Shown: piece after piece, positions 20,201-29,399 of the stretch
Numbering within the stretch: the first letter of the stretch is position 1
Layout of the letters: each line of letters opens with the position of its first letter
Assembly: GCA_940747215.1 (NCBI GenBank)
Contig: CALNWS010000004.1
Coordinates: 31,754 to 95,753, forward strand
Direction of reading: 5' to 3'
Length of the DNA stretch: 64,000 nt
Source: an uncultured Paraburkholderia sp.
GTDB lineage: Bacteria > Pseudomonadota > Gammaproteobacteria > Burkholderiales > Burkholderiaceae
The notes under the pieces: model-generated
Told to the model about the DNA's origin: nothing
The model's input: only the letters and a program-made list of their open reading frames with translations
Database searches by the model: none
Position numbers and translations under genes: made by a program

Positions 20201-21328
20201 TCAGGCGCTGCGCGGCTCGGGTTCGTCGTCGGTCAGAAAACCTGCGTCCTGCGCAGCATCGCGGCGCTCTTCGTGATCGCCGTGCGCTGCCGTGATCGGG
20301 TTTGGCTCGGCGGCATGCTCCGTATTGCGGAGTACGCTCGAGTCGTGCGCGGGTGTTACCGGATCAGCCCGGGCAGCCGGATCGTGATTCTGTGCGGCTT
20401 CGTCGACGCCGGACTGCGTGTCCTCGGATTCGACATGGGCCGCTTCGCCCGTGGGTGCTTCAGCGGTGTCGCGTGCCGAGCCGGATTCCGGTTCGTCGTG
20501 ACCGGTGCCCGCGTTGGCCGCGCCCGCCTGTGTTCCGGCGATATCCTCGTCGATACCCTCATTGTGAGCCGTCTGCGCCGGTTCAGCATTCGAGCCATGC
20601 TCCGCTGATGCCTGCTGCCCTTCGGCCGGCCCTTCAGCCTGTGCCTCGACTTCTTCTCTAGCGATTTCCGTTCCTGCCACGCCACCAACGGCTCCAGCCT
20701 CTTCGCTCGCCACGACGTCGACATCGGCTGCTTCACCCGAACCGAACACCTGCGCGATCTCGGCGTCGGAAAACTCGATCGCGTGCTGGCCCAGCAAGTC
20801 CGCATTCAGTTGCGCCGACGGATCCGCGAGCGGCGGCAACTCGTCGAGCGCGCGCAGACCGAGGTCGTCGAGGAACTGACGCGTGGTGGCGTACAGCGCC
20901 GGACGTCCCGGCACGTCACGATGGCCGATCACTTCGATCCAGCCGCGATCTTCGAGCTGCTTGACGACCTGCGTGTTCACCGTGACGCCGCGAATCTCTT
21001 CGATATCGCCGCGCGTGACCGGTTGCCGGTATGCAATGATCGCGAGCGTTTCGAGCACCGCGCGAGAATATTTCGGCGGTTTCTCGGGATGCAAGCGGTC
21101 CAGATACGAACGCATTGCGGGCTTGCTTTGAAACCGCCAGCCCGAAGCCAACCCGACCAGCTCCATACCACGCCCCGACCAGTCCTGCCTGAGGTCTTCG
21201 AGCAAAGTCCTAACGGTGTCTGCCGACACGGCGTCGGCAAAGAGCTTACGCAACTCGCCGAGCTTTAACGGCTCCTGCGCGCAGATCAAGGCAGTCTCGA
21301 GGACGATCTTCGCCTCTTGGGTATTCAT
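20201..21328 (-). CDS. scpB: Segregation and condensation protein ScpB, with an acidic C-terminal extension
   Basis: Kleisin-associated subunit of the SMC-ScpAB condensin. 375 residues from the ATG at 21326-21328 ([21 protein letters not shown]); the frame runs open to 21367 without homology. The first ~190 residues form the two winged-helix domains: [29 protein letters not shown], quoted here as its parts [16 protein letters not shown] and IEEIRGV, then [18 protein letters not shown]. The following ~185 residues are acidic, Ala/Glu/Thr-rich and look disordered, which makes the protein roughly twice the length of minimal ScpB. rluB follows closely on the same strand. Confidence 0.92.
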   Translation of the reverse strand: MNTQEAKIVLETALICAQEPLKLGELRKLFADAVSADTVRTLLEDLRQDWSGRGMELVGLASGWRFQSKPAMRSYLDRLHPEKPPKYSRAVLETLAIIAYRQPVTRGDIEEIRGVTVNTQVVKQLEDRGWIEVIGHRDVPGRPALYATTRQFLDDLGLRALDELPPLADPSAQLNADLLGQHAIEFSDAEIAQVFGSGEAADVDVVASEEAGAVGGVAGTEIAREEVEAQAEGPAEGQQASAEHGSNAEPAQTAHNEGIDEDIAGTQAGAANAGTGHDEPESGSARDTAEAPTGEAAHVESEDTQSGVDEAAQNHDPAARADPVTPAHDSSVLRNTEHAAEPNPITAAHGDHEERRDAAQDAGFLTDDEPEPRSA

Positions 21329-21621
21329 GCAGCTAGGTCGGACCCTGTGGTCAAAGAACCGGATCAAACAGACGATGTGGAACTGAAGACGCGCTCGCCC
21401 GATTCTGATCGGTCATATTGATTGATGGGAGCACGCACCGGGGGGAGGCGAAACAGGCAATCGAGTCAAACCCAGCCGGACGGAGCAGCGATATTCCTGA
21501 AAGGAGTCGCGTGACTGAGAGCTATATTACGCAAAAACAATCAGTGCGTAAAGGCGCAATGCCCCGCGCATCGTCGGCCGGGACCCGCCAAGCCGTTATT
21601 CCAGACGGCGTTCAGCGCGAC

Positions 21622-22466
21622 GCGCCGTGTTCACTCAAAAATTTCCGCAGTCGTTCGACGCCCGCATCCAGGCGCGGTGTCGCACGCATAGCACCAGCGC
21701 ACGAAACCTTCCCCCTGCGGACCAAACGCACTGCCCGGCGCCAAGCCGAGCCCCGCTTCGCGCACCAGATGATCGCGCGACGCCTTCAGGTCAAGCACCA
21801 GTTCCTGCGTGAAACGCTCGCCCTCTTTCACCACCGCGATGCCTGCCTGCTGCACGAACGACGGCGCGCACGACGTGTTGTACTCCACCAGCTTGCCGAG
21901 ATCGCCCATGAGCGCGGTAGGCGCGACGATCCAGCCGAGCCGTCAGCCCGTCATGAGCCACGCCTTCAAAAACGAGTTGACGCAGATCACCCGCTCGTCG
22001 CGCGAGGCCAGATCGAGAAACGACGGCGCCGTGCGCGTGTTGTCGGCCTAGCCGCCTGCGTAGTACAGACGTTCGTATACTTCGTCGGCGACGATCCAGA
22101 TGCCATGCCGCCGGACTCAAGCACGGTGCGCTGGTCGTCGCGGCTCATCACCCAGCCGGTTGGATTGTTCGGCGAGTTGATCAGCAGCATGCGCGTATCC
22201 GGCGTGAGCGCCATGAGCATTTGTTCGACGTCGAGCGCCCAACCATTGTCGCCGTACTGGAGCGCAACCGTTTCGACATGCGCACCGAGAATTTTCGGAA
22301 TCTCGACCAGATTCGGCCACAGCGGCGTGACGGCCACGACGCGATCGCCCGCGCCCACCACCAGTTGCGCGGCCAGCATCAGGGCGCTCACGTAGTCGGC
22401 AAGCGCCACACGCACGGCGTCGCGCGCGTTCGGAACGGAGAGAGCGGACAGAGCCGGTTCGGTCAT
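21622..22466 (-). pseudogene. PLP-dependent class I/II aminotransferase, eroded
   Basis: The frame from 22466 reads ALMLAAQLVVGAGDRVVAV, then INSPNNPTGWVMSRDDQRTV, the classic NNPTG motif. It then shifts frame after VLE near 22120 and meets a TAG at 22048-22050. It resumes in a third frame (GDLGKLVEYNTSCAPSFVQQ to GFVRWCYACDT) and shifts again near 21670 before LDAGVERLRKFL. The N-terminal ~80 residues are missing, and internal segments, including the region expected after DYVSAL, are deleted. It was a fold-type I aminotransferase. A LysR-family gene on the same strand upstream is broken too. Confidence 0.85.
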
Positions 22467-22674
22467 CGAGGCTTCCAGACTCCAGACTATTGATGTGAGG
22501 CGGCGAGCGAGTGGCTAGCGCTCAGCCGGAAGGCCAACAGTGTAGCGCGAGTGTAGCGCGGCGTCTTTTTTACGACGGCAAACTCTGCGGTGCGTTTCGA
22601 GCGGCGGCCGCCGCATATTGCCTGCGCCCGAAAGCCGTACCCTGACGGTAGCCAATGCCGCGCCCAAGCCATGT

Positions 22675-23568
22675 TCAACCGAGGTCTTCCGCGCGTGCCG
22701 GAACCTGCCGGATCAGCCCTCAGACGGCCTCGGCGGCCGGCGAAAGCGAGCGGTCGCGGCGCCGTACCAGTTCGACGGTGCGCTGCGCGTGCGGCACGAG
22801 CGGCCGGGCGACCAGCGAAGCACCGGCCGGCAGCAGCAGCGCGAGCCACGGCAGCACGCTCACGCCGACGCCCGCCTCGACGAGGCCGAACACAGTGGCC
22901 GAGTTCCTGTACAACGGTGGCGTTCACGCCGTGCCAGCATAACGGCATCGATGATCGGCCGGCTGCCCGACGAGTAATCGAGCATGACGAGCTGCTGCCC
23001 TTCCAGATCGCTCCACGCAACCTGCTTCTGCGCCGCAAGCGGATGGTCGTCGCGCGCGACGACGCAAAACGAATCGGTCATCAGCGTTTCGCTCAGCAGG
23101 TCGTCGGAAGAAAAGGGGCCGACGATCACGCCGAAGTCCACCTCGCCCGACTTCACCTTGCGCACCACGTCGCTTTGCACGTCGTCGCGCAAACCGATCG
23201 CGATGTACGGAAACTGTCGCACACAACGCGGCGACGACGCCCGGCATCAGCCGGCAGGCGACCGTCGGGCTCGCGGCCACCACGACCCGGCCGCGGCGCT
23301 GCTCGCCGATTTCGCGGATCTCGCGTAGCGCGTCGTCCAGATCGGTCAGCAGACGCGACACGCTCGACACGAGGTTTCCGCCCACGTCCGTGAGCTGCAC
23401 CTCGCGCGTGGTCCGGTCGATCAACTTGAGACCGATCTCGCCCTCCAGTTCGCGCACACAACGACTCACCGCCGACTGCGTCAGGCCGATTTCATCGCCT
23501 GCCCGGCTGAAGCTCTGCAGCCTCGCGACCTCGATGAAAACCCTTAGCTGGCGCAGCGTCACATTCAT
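22675..23568 (-). pseudogene. LysR-family transcriptional regulator, frameshifted
   Basis: The N-terminal helix-turn-helix is perfect (MNVTLRQLRVFIEVARLQSF, then AGDEIGLTQSAVSRCVRELE). The effector domain is split across three frames: up to RLMPGVVAAL, then FPYIAIGLRDDVQSDVVRKV to SGSRPIIDAVMLA, then NSATVFGLVEAGVGVSVLPW. A TGA at 22720-22722 stands where a Trp codon is expected (EAV-W-RLIRQVP), before the natural end at 22675. The ATG at 23568 has an AT-rich promoter region upstream. If expressed it would give a DNA-binding fragment of ~110 residues without the effector domain. Confidence 0.9.
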
Positions 23569-23981
23569 TTACCGACCTTATCAATCTCATATTTTGATGC
23601 GTATTGGTAAGCAAGGTAAGCAAGCCGGCGTTCGGAAGCACGTGTTTCGTAATATCCCTGCAACGCAGCAATAAGGCGCAAACGCACGCTGCGCGGGCCT
23701 GATTGCACAAGATTGGTGATTGTCCAGATTTGCGAGATGGGTTTTTTTTAGATTCTCATACGCCCCTAGCTAGCGCCCACGCTGGCCCGCTGTCAAGGGC
23801 TTTCAGGCAGTTGGACTCAACTTGGCACACATCCTGCGTTTTCACAAGGGTCGGCGCCACGGTCTTTCAACTGTGTACCAAATCGTGGCAAGCCCGACCC
23901 TCCCTAACACTCGCCTATCGAGTGCATGGAAAGTGCGCGGCGCGGGGCAGCACACCGGAGTTAGCTTCGCTGAGGTGAAAC
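23569..23981. other. Gene-free region with a sigma-54-like promoter motif
   Basis: 413 bp without a supported gene. It contains a 9-bp perfect tandem duplication (GGTAAGCAA at 23606-23614 and 23615-23623) and the presumed lysR promoter. At 23822-23837 there is a TTGGCAC-N6-TGC element with the exact GG-N10-GC spacing of sigma-54 promoters, pointing towards the gene at 23982. Confidence 0.45.
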
Positions 23982-24383
23982 ATGATGCTGTTCGACGATT
24001 TGAGAGACAACGAGTGGGCGCTGGTCGAGGCACTGTTCTGTGCCGAACCTGCACGGAGCGAACGACGCGGTCGGCCACGCGTGGAAGCGCGCGCGGTCGT
24101 CAACGCGGTGCTTTGGGTACTCTCGACCGGTGAAGGCTGGTCGAAACTGCCGGGCCGTTACCCGTCGCCGCCGACCTGCCGCCGCCGCTTCGACGAGTGG
24201 CAAGCGGATGGTACGCTCGCCGAAATTGTGAAGCGACTCGGCACGAGCGGCCGCGAGATTTCGCTGCGTGGCCGTATCGGCACCACGGCTGCGAAACCGC
24301 CGGCACCGCCGAGCCGCGACCGCCTGCGCGGCGTATTCTGGACGAATCCGGAATCATGGCGCGCTCCGGTCAAGATGACCTGA
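23982..24383 (+). CDS. DUF4096-type protein related to the N-terminus of IS5-family transposases
   Basis: 133 residues, preceded by TGAGGTG as Shine-Dalgarno 5 nt before ATG-ATG. The N-terminal ~80 residues match the DNA-binding domain seen at the start of IS5/IS1421-type transposases: DLRDNEWALVEALF, RRGRPRVEARAVVNAVLWVL, GWSKLPGRYPSPPTCRRRFD and EWQADGTLAEI. No DDE catalytic domain follows; instead there is a Pro/Arg-rich tail ending FWTNPESWRAPVKMT. No terminal inverted repeats were recognised around it. It is either a domesticated stand-alone protein or the remnant of an insertion sequence. A sigma-54-like element lies 145 bp upstream. Confidence 0.7.
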   Translation: MMLFDDLRDNEWALVEALFCAEPARSERRGRPRVEARAVVNAVLWVLSTGEGWSKLPGRYPSPPTCRRRFDEWQADGTLAEIVKRLGTSGREISLRGRIGTTAAKPPAPPSRDRLRGVFWTNPESWRAPVKMT

Positions 24384-24712
24384 CGCACATGCACATCCGC
24401 TTTGCCTCCGGGTGTCTCAAGGCGCCCGGCATGTCGTACTTCAATCCGGGCTGCTGCGCAGGGTCGTAGATGCCAGCCGCACCTGTCATGGGCACCGCTC
24501 ACCGGCGCGCCCAACGTGGTTGTCGCTGCGGTTTTATACGCAATCGCCCATCCATTCATGCCCTGTCGACGCGCTGCTTCAGAGTCAGAAGCCGCGCGAC
24601 AGTTTCGGATGAAATATCCATTTACTATTGCTTACAGCGTGCTTTCGCGAGTAGGTATACCTTGTGTCTATGCAAACAGGCCTTGAGTCGATTGGCTTGA
24701 CGGAAACTCAGC
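24384..24712. other. Gene-free region after the DUF4096 gene
   Basis: About 330 bp. A plus-strand stretch reading HMHIRFASGCLKAPGMSYFN looks protein-like but is followed by a stop and has no start of its own, so it may be a scrap of a lost gene. The segment 24600-24712 is AT-rich and could carry the promoter of the next small gene. Nothing else is supported. Confidence 0.4.
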
Positions 24713-24985
24713 ATGAAACCAATGTCACTGCTTCTGTGCGGCATTGTCGTTTCAGCGATGGCCGTACCGGCGTTCGCACAGGAACGCCAGCAGGCGTGGA
24801 ACTGGCGGCCGGAACGCAGGGCTAGCCTGCAAGCTTGGCAACAGAGCGAAGCGCGTCCCCGCGACTTCACGCCGCCTACGCCGCGCGGCGACTTGCGCGA
24901 CGATATCGCCAGCAATGCGACCGCTCGGAAATATGCAGCGATGATTTTCCACCAGCCGTCGAGACGACGGCCGGAACATACATGA
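24713..24985 (+). CDS. Small putative secreted protein
   Basis: 90 residues. A clear signal peptide (MKPMSLLLCGIVVSAMAVPAFA, cleavage after AFA) precedes a short basic, Trp/Arg/Pro-rich mature part (QERQQAWNWRPERRAS). I do not recognise a family. The C-terminal third (MIFHQPSRRRPEHT) looks unlike a natural end, so the gene may be frameshifted near 24930. A periplasmic or secreted location is inferred from the leader only. Confidence 0.5.
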   Translation: MKPMSLLLCGIVVSAMAVPAFAQERQQAWNWRPERRASLQAWQQSEARPRDFTPPTPRGDLRDDIASNATARKYAAMIFHQPSRRRPEHT

Positions 24986-25001
24986 AAGCTCGCGAACCGG
25001 C

Positions 25002-25325
25002 CTAAGGCCTGACTTCAAGCACGGCGGCGGCCCGTGTTTCAGCGGACTCTACGACGTAGTCGTTCATGCGCTGATCTGTCCAAGTGAGCAATCGCTCGTC
25101 GTGAGCGAGCCGCGCGAATTCGGCCTTGCCGCGCTCGGTGAGCACGGCGATGTCGACTGGAGCATGAAAACCCGGTGCCGGAGCGACGGTGCGCTGCCGA
25201 ACGGTGTCCATCAGGCCTAACGCGCGAAGATATTTGAACACACCCGGCCTTCTGGCCCATGGGACTTGGCGATATTGCGCCCGCCGCAGCGCTTCGAGTA
25301 CTGCTTCGTTGGAATACGTGATCAT
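25002..25325 (-). CDS. Hypothetical protein, possibly winged-helix
   Basis: 107 residues, ATG at 25325 preceded by a purine-rich AGAAAGAAGTGAG. Conserved-looking with no break. The segment VFKYLRALGLMDTVRQRT followed by VDIAVLTERGKAEFARL has the helix-then-strand pattern of a winged-helix wing (compare the LTxxG motif of MarR-like proteins), but the protein is short and I cannot assign a family. It stands alone between two unrelated plus-strand genes. Confidence 0.55.
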   Translation of the reverse strand: MITYSNEAVLEALRRAQYRQVPWARRPGVFKYLRALGLMDTVRQRTVAPAPGFHAPVDIAVLTERGKAEFARLAHDERLLTWTDQRMNDYVVESAETRAAAVLEVRP

Positions 25326-25634
25326 CTCACTTCTTTCTTAAAGTGCAGCTATGACACATCTATGCCCAACACGTCATCGCGTCACCAATGACGCGCCTAG
25401 CACCCGCCCCGGTCTGGAATCCGGCTGTGTAGAATCAGGCGCGCTCCGCTAGGTGCTGCCTGATCTCGTTCCGGAACCCCCGTCTGAATGGCATGTTAGC
25501 GTTCTGTCCTAGGGCCGACAATGCAACCGCTGCGGCGCGATAGCAAGCCCGAAGATTTGTTCCGAAAGACATACGTTACCCCATTTAAATTGATTTTATT
25601 CATTTTATAGCGCTTTTTTTGCAGCAATCATGCT
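25326..25634. other. Gene-free region upstream of the ydcF remnant
   Basis: About 310 bp, partly AT-rich (25560-25620) with a T-run at 25613-25620. No gene, repeat or clear promoter could be assigned. The lost N-terminal end of the YdcF gene may have occupied the right-hand part. Confidence 0.4.
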
Positions 25635-26122
25635 ATGGAAAAGCGCCCGCCGCCGCTCGACGTCCTGTTGCGCATCAACGCGAGCGCCGAGAATTACGCG
25701 GCCTGCAAATGCGCGGCGGTCAGTTGCCAGGTAATCGTGAGCGGCGGCAATCCGCAGCGTCACAGGCCAGCGAGGCAGACACCTACCTGCCCTACCTGTT
25801 GCGCCGCCAAGTGCCGCGCGACGACATCGTGCTCGAAAACACGAGCCGCACGACGTACGAAAACGCGCGCAACTTAGCGTCCATTGTGGACGGCGCACGT
25901 TACGATTCGTTGATACTGGTCACATCCGCGTATCAGATGCCGCGCGCGATGCTCGACTTTCACCGCTTCGGCCTTGAACCTCAGCCGCTCATTTCCAGCG
26001 CGCGGCGCGCGAAGCTCGGCGTGATGCCGCGCTTCTACAACCTCGAAAGCGCCGAGATCGCGCTGCATGAGCTGATCGGCATCGCGCAGTTTCATGTGTA
26101 TCGCGCGATCAGATGGTTCTAG
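25635..26122 (+). pseudogene. YdcF/SanA-type DUF218 protein, truncated and frameshifted
   Basis: The C-terminal half is in one frame: YLPYLLRRQVPRDDIVLENT, SRTTYENARNLASIVDGARY, then LVTSAYQMPRAMLDFHRFGL. Its E(N)-x-S-x-T-T-x-E-N signature is typical of DUF218 proteins involved in envelope biogenesis. The preceding CQVIVSGGNPQRH lies in another frame, with the shift near 25760. The usual N-terminal membrane segments and the first DUF218 strand are absent. Free-standing. Confidence 0.8.
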
Positions 26123-26426
26123 ATTCGCGCCTTGCACACTGTCTGCGCGTTTGCACGGCGAGCACTGAAAAGTAGTCCATCCAAACGTTTCAGTACAAGC
26201 CTTTACATCGTGGCCACGATCAGTCTGTGATTTGCGCATGAACTGCGGCAGATGGCAGCCATGCTGCCGTCGCAAGCCCCGACGCATGCGAAAGTAACCA
26301 GATGTAAGCATTTGTCACTTCAGTTACAAAAGCATCTGCTGGAGCGGATATTGCTGACTAGAATGCATTGTCTTTCCATCTGGACAGGCAAATTCTCGGG
26401 TTAACAATCACTCTGCGGAGGTAGCA

Positions 26427-26669
26427 ATGAAGAAAGTGTCCCTGGCAATCCTGGTTTCCCTCAGTGCCGTAGCAGGCGCGGCGTATGCGCAAGACAAGGG
26501 CGTCATGACGAGCACCGATCCGGCCAAGGCCGCCGACGTCGAACAGCGGGCGCAAGATTTGCAAAACCGCCAGCAAGCAATGAACAGCGCACCGGCCATG
26601 CCGATGAAGCATCACAAGATGACTCCGCATCATCACAAGAAGGCGCCGAAGGCGGACGCCGGATCCTGA
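26427..26669 (+). CDS. Small His-rich periplasmic protein
   Basis: 80 residues with a CGGAGG Shine-Dalgarno. Signal peptide MKKVSLAILVSLSAVAGAAYA, then a Gln/Asp/Ala-rich helix (DVEQRAQDLQNRQQAMNSAP) and a His/Met/Lys-rich tail (MKHHKMTPHHHKKAPK). The clustered His and Met suggest metal binding in the periplasm, but that is inference. It resembles short uncharacterised Burkholderia proteins. It has its own terminator at 26775-26810. The gap 26123-26426 before it holds no gene and should contain its promoter. Confidence 0.75.
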   Translation: MKKVSLAILVSLSAVAGAAYAQDKGVMTSTDPAKAADVEQRAQDLQNRQQAMNSAPAMPMKHHKMTPHHHKKAPKADAGS

Positions 26670-26774
26670 GTCCGGGCGGGACGTTCCGATTTCAGCTTTG
26701 CAGCCAACGATCCTTGGTCGATAAACTGAACTCGCTGAACTCGCGCCCTCACCTGCGGCCTCGCCGCCAAGGTG

Positions 26775-26810
26775 AAAAGCCGAAGCCGGCGCCGCCAGTT
26801 TCGGCTTTTT
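26775..26810 (+). terminator. Terminator after the His-rich protein
   Basis: Ten-base arms (AAAAGCCGAA at 26775-26784, TTCGGCTTTT at 26800-26809) end in a T-run on the plus strand, ~105 bp after the stop of the small gene. Confidence 0.75.
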
Positions 26811-26978
26811 GTCGATTGTCGTTGGCGATTCTGCGTGCTATTTCGTGAGCATTTTCGTTGACGGTAGCGCGCATAACCGGCAAGCCGCCGTATCCGGCAA
26901 CCGGTATGCTAAAGTCGCGCACCGTCCGGCGTCGGCCGGCATCCCCTAACCCGTGCGCACCCTAGTGTAGAGGACAGC

Positions 26979-27236
26979 ATGAGCAACATCCAGCTTGATA
27001 TCGAATGGACTGAAGCAGCATCTCGCAAAATCGAGAAACTGATGCCGCGTGGCGGTCAGGAAGCTTTTCTGGCGCTGCCGCCCGTCGAATGCCTGCCGAT
27101 GGAAGGCGACGTGCTGTTTCTCGGCCCCGACCGCAAGCAGCAACCGTTCATCGTGGCGGAGCGTCAGTACCATCACGACGGCGATGCGGACTGGACGATC
27201 ATCCTCATTCTCGACGTGCCGCAAGCCGCGCATTGA
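26979..27236 (+). CDS. Conserved hypothetical protein
   Basis: 85 residues, GAGGA Shine-Dalgarno 5-8 nt upstream, no membrane or signal segment. It reads like a folded small cytoplasmic protein (SNIQLDIEWTEAASRKIEKL, FLGPDRKQQPFIVAERQYH, DWTIILILDVPQAAH). I recognise it as a type found in Burkholderiaceae but know no function. A 13-bp repeat array follows immediately. Confidence 0.65.
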   Translation: MSNIQLDIEWTEAASRKIEKLMPRGGQEAFLALPPVECLPMEGDVLFLGPDRKQQPFIVAERQYHHDGDADWTIILILDVPQAAH

Positions 27237-27276
27237 GTGACCACGTGAAGCGGGCTGAGCGGTCGCTTTGAACGAC

Positions 27277-27354
27277 CGCATCATGCGGCTACATGAAGCG
27301 GCCACGTCGAACGGTCACATGAAGTCGTCGCATCAAGCGGCCACATCAAGCGCC
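27277..27354. repeat. Degenerate 13-bp tandem repeat array (six units)
   Basis: Six consecutive 13-bp units in strict phase begin at 27277, 27290, 27303, 27316, 27329 and 27342. The consensus is CACATCAAGCGGC; each unit differs at one to five positions. A related unit lies at 27242-27254 and a partial one at 27355. Thirteen is not a multiple of three and no frame uses it, so this is a non-coding minisatellite between two small genes. Confidence 0.8.
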
Positions 27355-27451
27355 CCCATCAGACATTCACTGTACCCGGCCGCCCGACCGGAAAGCGAAC
27401 GAAGAACCGGCACACAGCGTGTACGGTCCTTCTAAAAAATTCCAGAAAAAA

Positions 27452-27487
27452 GTCTCACGCAATCTTCGAGTCTCACGCAATCTTCGA
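27452..27487. repeat. Perfect 18-bp tandem duplication at the 3' end of the ABM gene
   Basis: GTCTCACGCAATCTTCGA occurs at 27452-27469 and again at 27470-27487. The unit contains the stop codon of the minus-strand gene, so the extra copy lies beyond the real stop and does no damage. Confidence 0.95.
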
Positions 27488-27763
27488 CACGACGCGAATT
27501 TCCGGGTGCTCGACCCAATCCGCCACCGCCTGTTTGTACGCTGCGATATGCGCGGATTTCGCGTGCGCCGCGAGTGCATCCTGGCTTTCCCAACGTTCGA
27601 TGAATACGAAGCGACGCGGCTCCTGCACGTCGCGATGAAAATCGTATTGCAGCGTGCCCTGCTCATTGCGCGTCGGCCCGACGAGGCCTTCGGCCGCTTC
27701 GCGCAGTTGTTCTTCATGGCCCGGCTTCGCCACCGAGATTGCGACCACCGCGATTTCCGACAT
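27473..27763 (-). CDS. Antibiotic biosynthesis monooxygenase (ABM) domain protein
   Basis: 96 residues, one dimeric alpha/beta-barrel ABM domain of the YgiN/quinol-monooxygenase type. Visible features are VVAISVAKPGHEEQLREAAE, the conserved N-E-x-G-x-x-x-Y element (RNEQGTLQYDFHRD), and FVFIERWESQDALAAHAKS. Such proteins oxidise quinones or reactive aldehydes without a bound cofactor; the substrate here is unknown. GGAG Shine-Dalgarno. The frame is intact although a duplicated copy of its last codons follows the stop. Confidence 0.85.
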   Translation of the reverse strand: MSEIAVVAISVAKPGHEEQLREAAEGLVGPTRNEQGTLQYDFHRDVQEPRRFVFIERWESQDALAAHAKSAHIAAYKQAVADWVEHPEIRVVSKIA

Positions 27764-28059
27764 GCCTGTTCTCCGTCACTGAAAAAGGAAAAGCAGCAGC
27801 ATACCTGCCGCCTCGCCAGCCGGAGGGGGCCGCGAAACGGCATTTCGCGAAGCCCGGCGTCTGTGACGACCCGCACATTCATGCAAATTGCAATCTGCTA
27901 GACTGGGTTCGACTCATCCGTCAGAATCCAGCATGGCTGGCATCGCTCCCGCGCGTTTTCGAGCCTTGCACGCATCGTTCCGATCTCGCGAGAGCCGTGC
28001 AATTGTTGCGTGCAGCCAAGGGCAGGCGTGCCCCGTTATCCGCTTGCCGCGATGTCACC

Positions 28060-29381
28060 ATGTCCGCTCTCACGCCCGCTTTTCTTATGCCAACCGTCAG
28101 CGAAATAACCCTGAGCGGCCTGCTCCCGCATCTGGTACGGGATGAGTCCGGCTGGACCGCGACGTGGCGCGCGCTGACTTTGCAGAGCGTGTTTCAGCCG
28201 GTGCTGTCGGTTACGCATCAGTGCGTAGTGGGTTATGAAGGATTGCTGCGCGCTTTCGATCCGGTCGGCCTGCCCGTCTCGCTCGACTTACTGTTCGGCG
28301 GCATCCGCTCGGCCGCCGACGCGCGCGAACTCGATTGCATTGCGCGATGCCTGCACGTCGCGAATTTCATGGAACAGGGCATCTAAACCGGCTGTCTCTT
28401 TCTGAACACGCGTCCATAGGTGTTCGAAACGGGCTGGCCACAACGCGCGTTCATCGATGAACTGTCCGCGCACTTCGGCTTGCCGCAGGAGCGCATCGTG
28501 ATCGAAGTGCTCGAGCAGCCCGCCGACGACGAATCCGCTGTCGCCAGCATGCTCGCCGCTTCGCAGCCGCGCGACTTTCTGATCGCTATCGACGACTTCG
28601 GCACCGGCTTTTCTAACTTCGATCGTGTCTGGCGTTTTCGCCCGGACATCGTGAAGCTCGACCGCTCGCTTGTGTCACGCGCCGGCAAACACGAAGGCGA
28701 CGATTCGATGATCAGACATCTGATCGCGATGCTGCATCAATCGGGCACACTGGTGCTCGCCGAAGGCGTCGAGACCGAAGAAAAACTGATGATCCTGATG
28801 CAGGCCGGCGTGGCTTTCGTGCAAGGCTTCTGGCTCGGTCAACCGAAGAGTTCGATGCATGCCGCGTGCGAGAAAGTACCGGAGCTGATCGAATCGATGT
28901 GGACGAAGTTCACGCAATACGATCGCGAACATTCGGGCCACCGTCCGCTTGGTTTCGAAGGTTTCGCGGAAGCCGTGCTGGCCGCCGCCGGCACCTTCAA
29001 GGACACCGGCAACCTGTGCGAGGCCGCGCAGAAAATCTGGCATTTGCCGGAAGCACGCCGCGTGTTCATCATCGACCAGCACGGCGAACAGACTGAACCG
29101 TCGATCCCGTCGGCAGGCGTTCCGCCGACGCCGTTGCGGCTCGCCCCGCTCTACACCGGCACGCGCAGCAACTGGTCCCGGCGCGCGTATTTCAAGCTGC
29201 ACTCGCGGTGCCGGGGCGTGTGGCGATGATGGGCCCACACTACTCGATCGCGGACGACCAGGACTGCTACACCGCGGCCATCGCTTTCGAGTGCGGCGGC
29301 ACGCGCGTGCTCTGCGTGGATTTCGTGCCGACACCCGCGCCCACCGACGGACGCGCAAACCGACGCGTCCACAAGCGCTAG
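28060..29381 (+). pseudogene. EAL-domain (cyclic-di-GMP phosphodiesterase type) protein with two nonsense codons and a frameshift
   Basis: One frame reads VFQPVLSVTHQCVVGYEGLLRA (the EAL motif is here EGL). It stops at TAA 28384-28386 (EQGI-*-TG, one transition from CAA) and again at TAG 28417-28419. It continues with FLIAIDDFGTGFSNFDRVWR, LVLAEGVETEEKLMIL and QGFWLGQPKSSMH. After NWSRRAYFK near 29190 it shifts to another frame (VAMMGPHYSIADDQDCYTAA to RANRRVHKR). The C-terminal part resembles the YkuI-type sensor domain. The phosphodiesterase motifs ExL, DDFGTG and EGVE remain readable, so inactivation looks recent. Confidence 0.92.
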
Positions 29382-29399
29382 CCGACACGTTCAGCCGCT

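Noticed and set aside
27277..27354. Possible CRISPR array
   Set aside because: Units of 13 bp are contiguous, without spacers, and degenerate; no cas gene is present.
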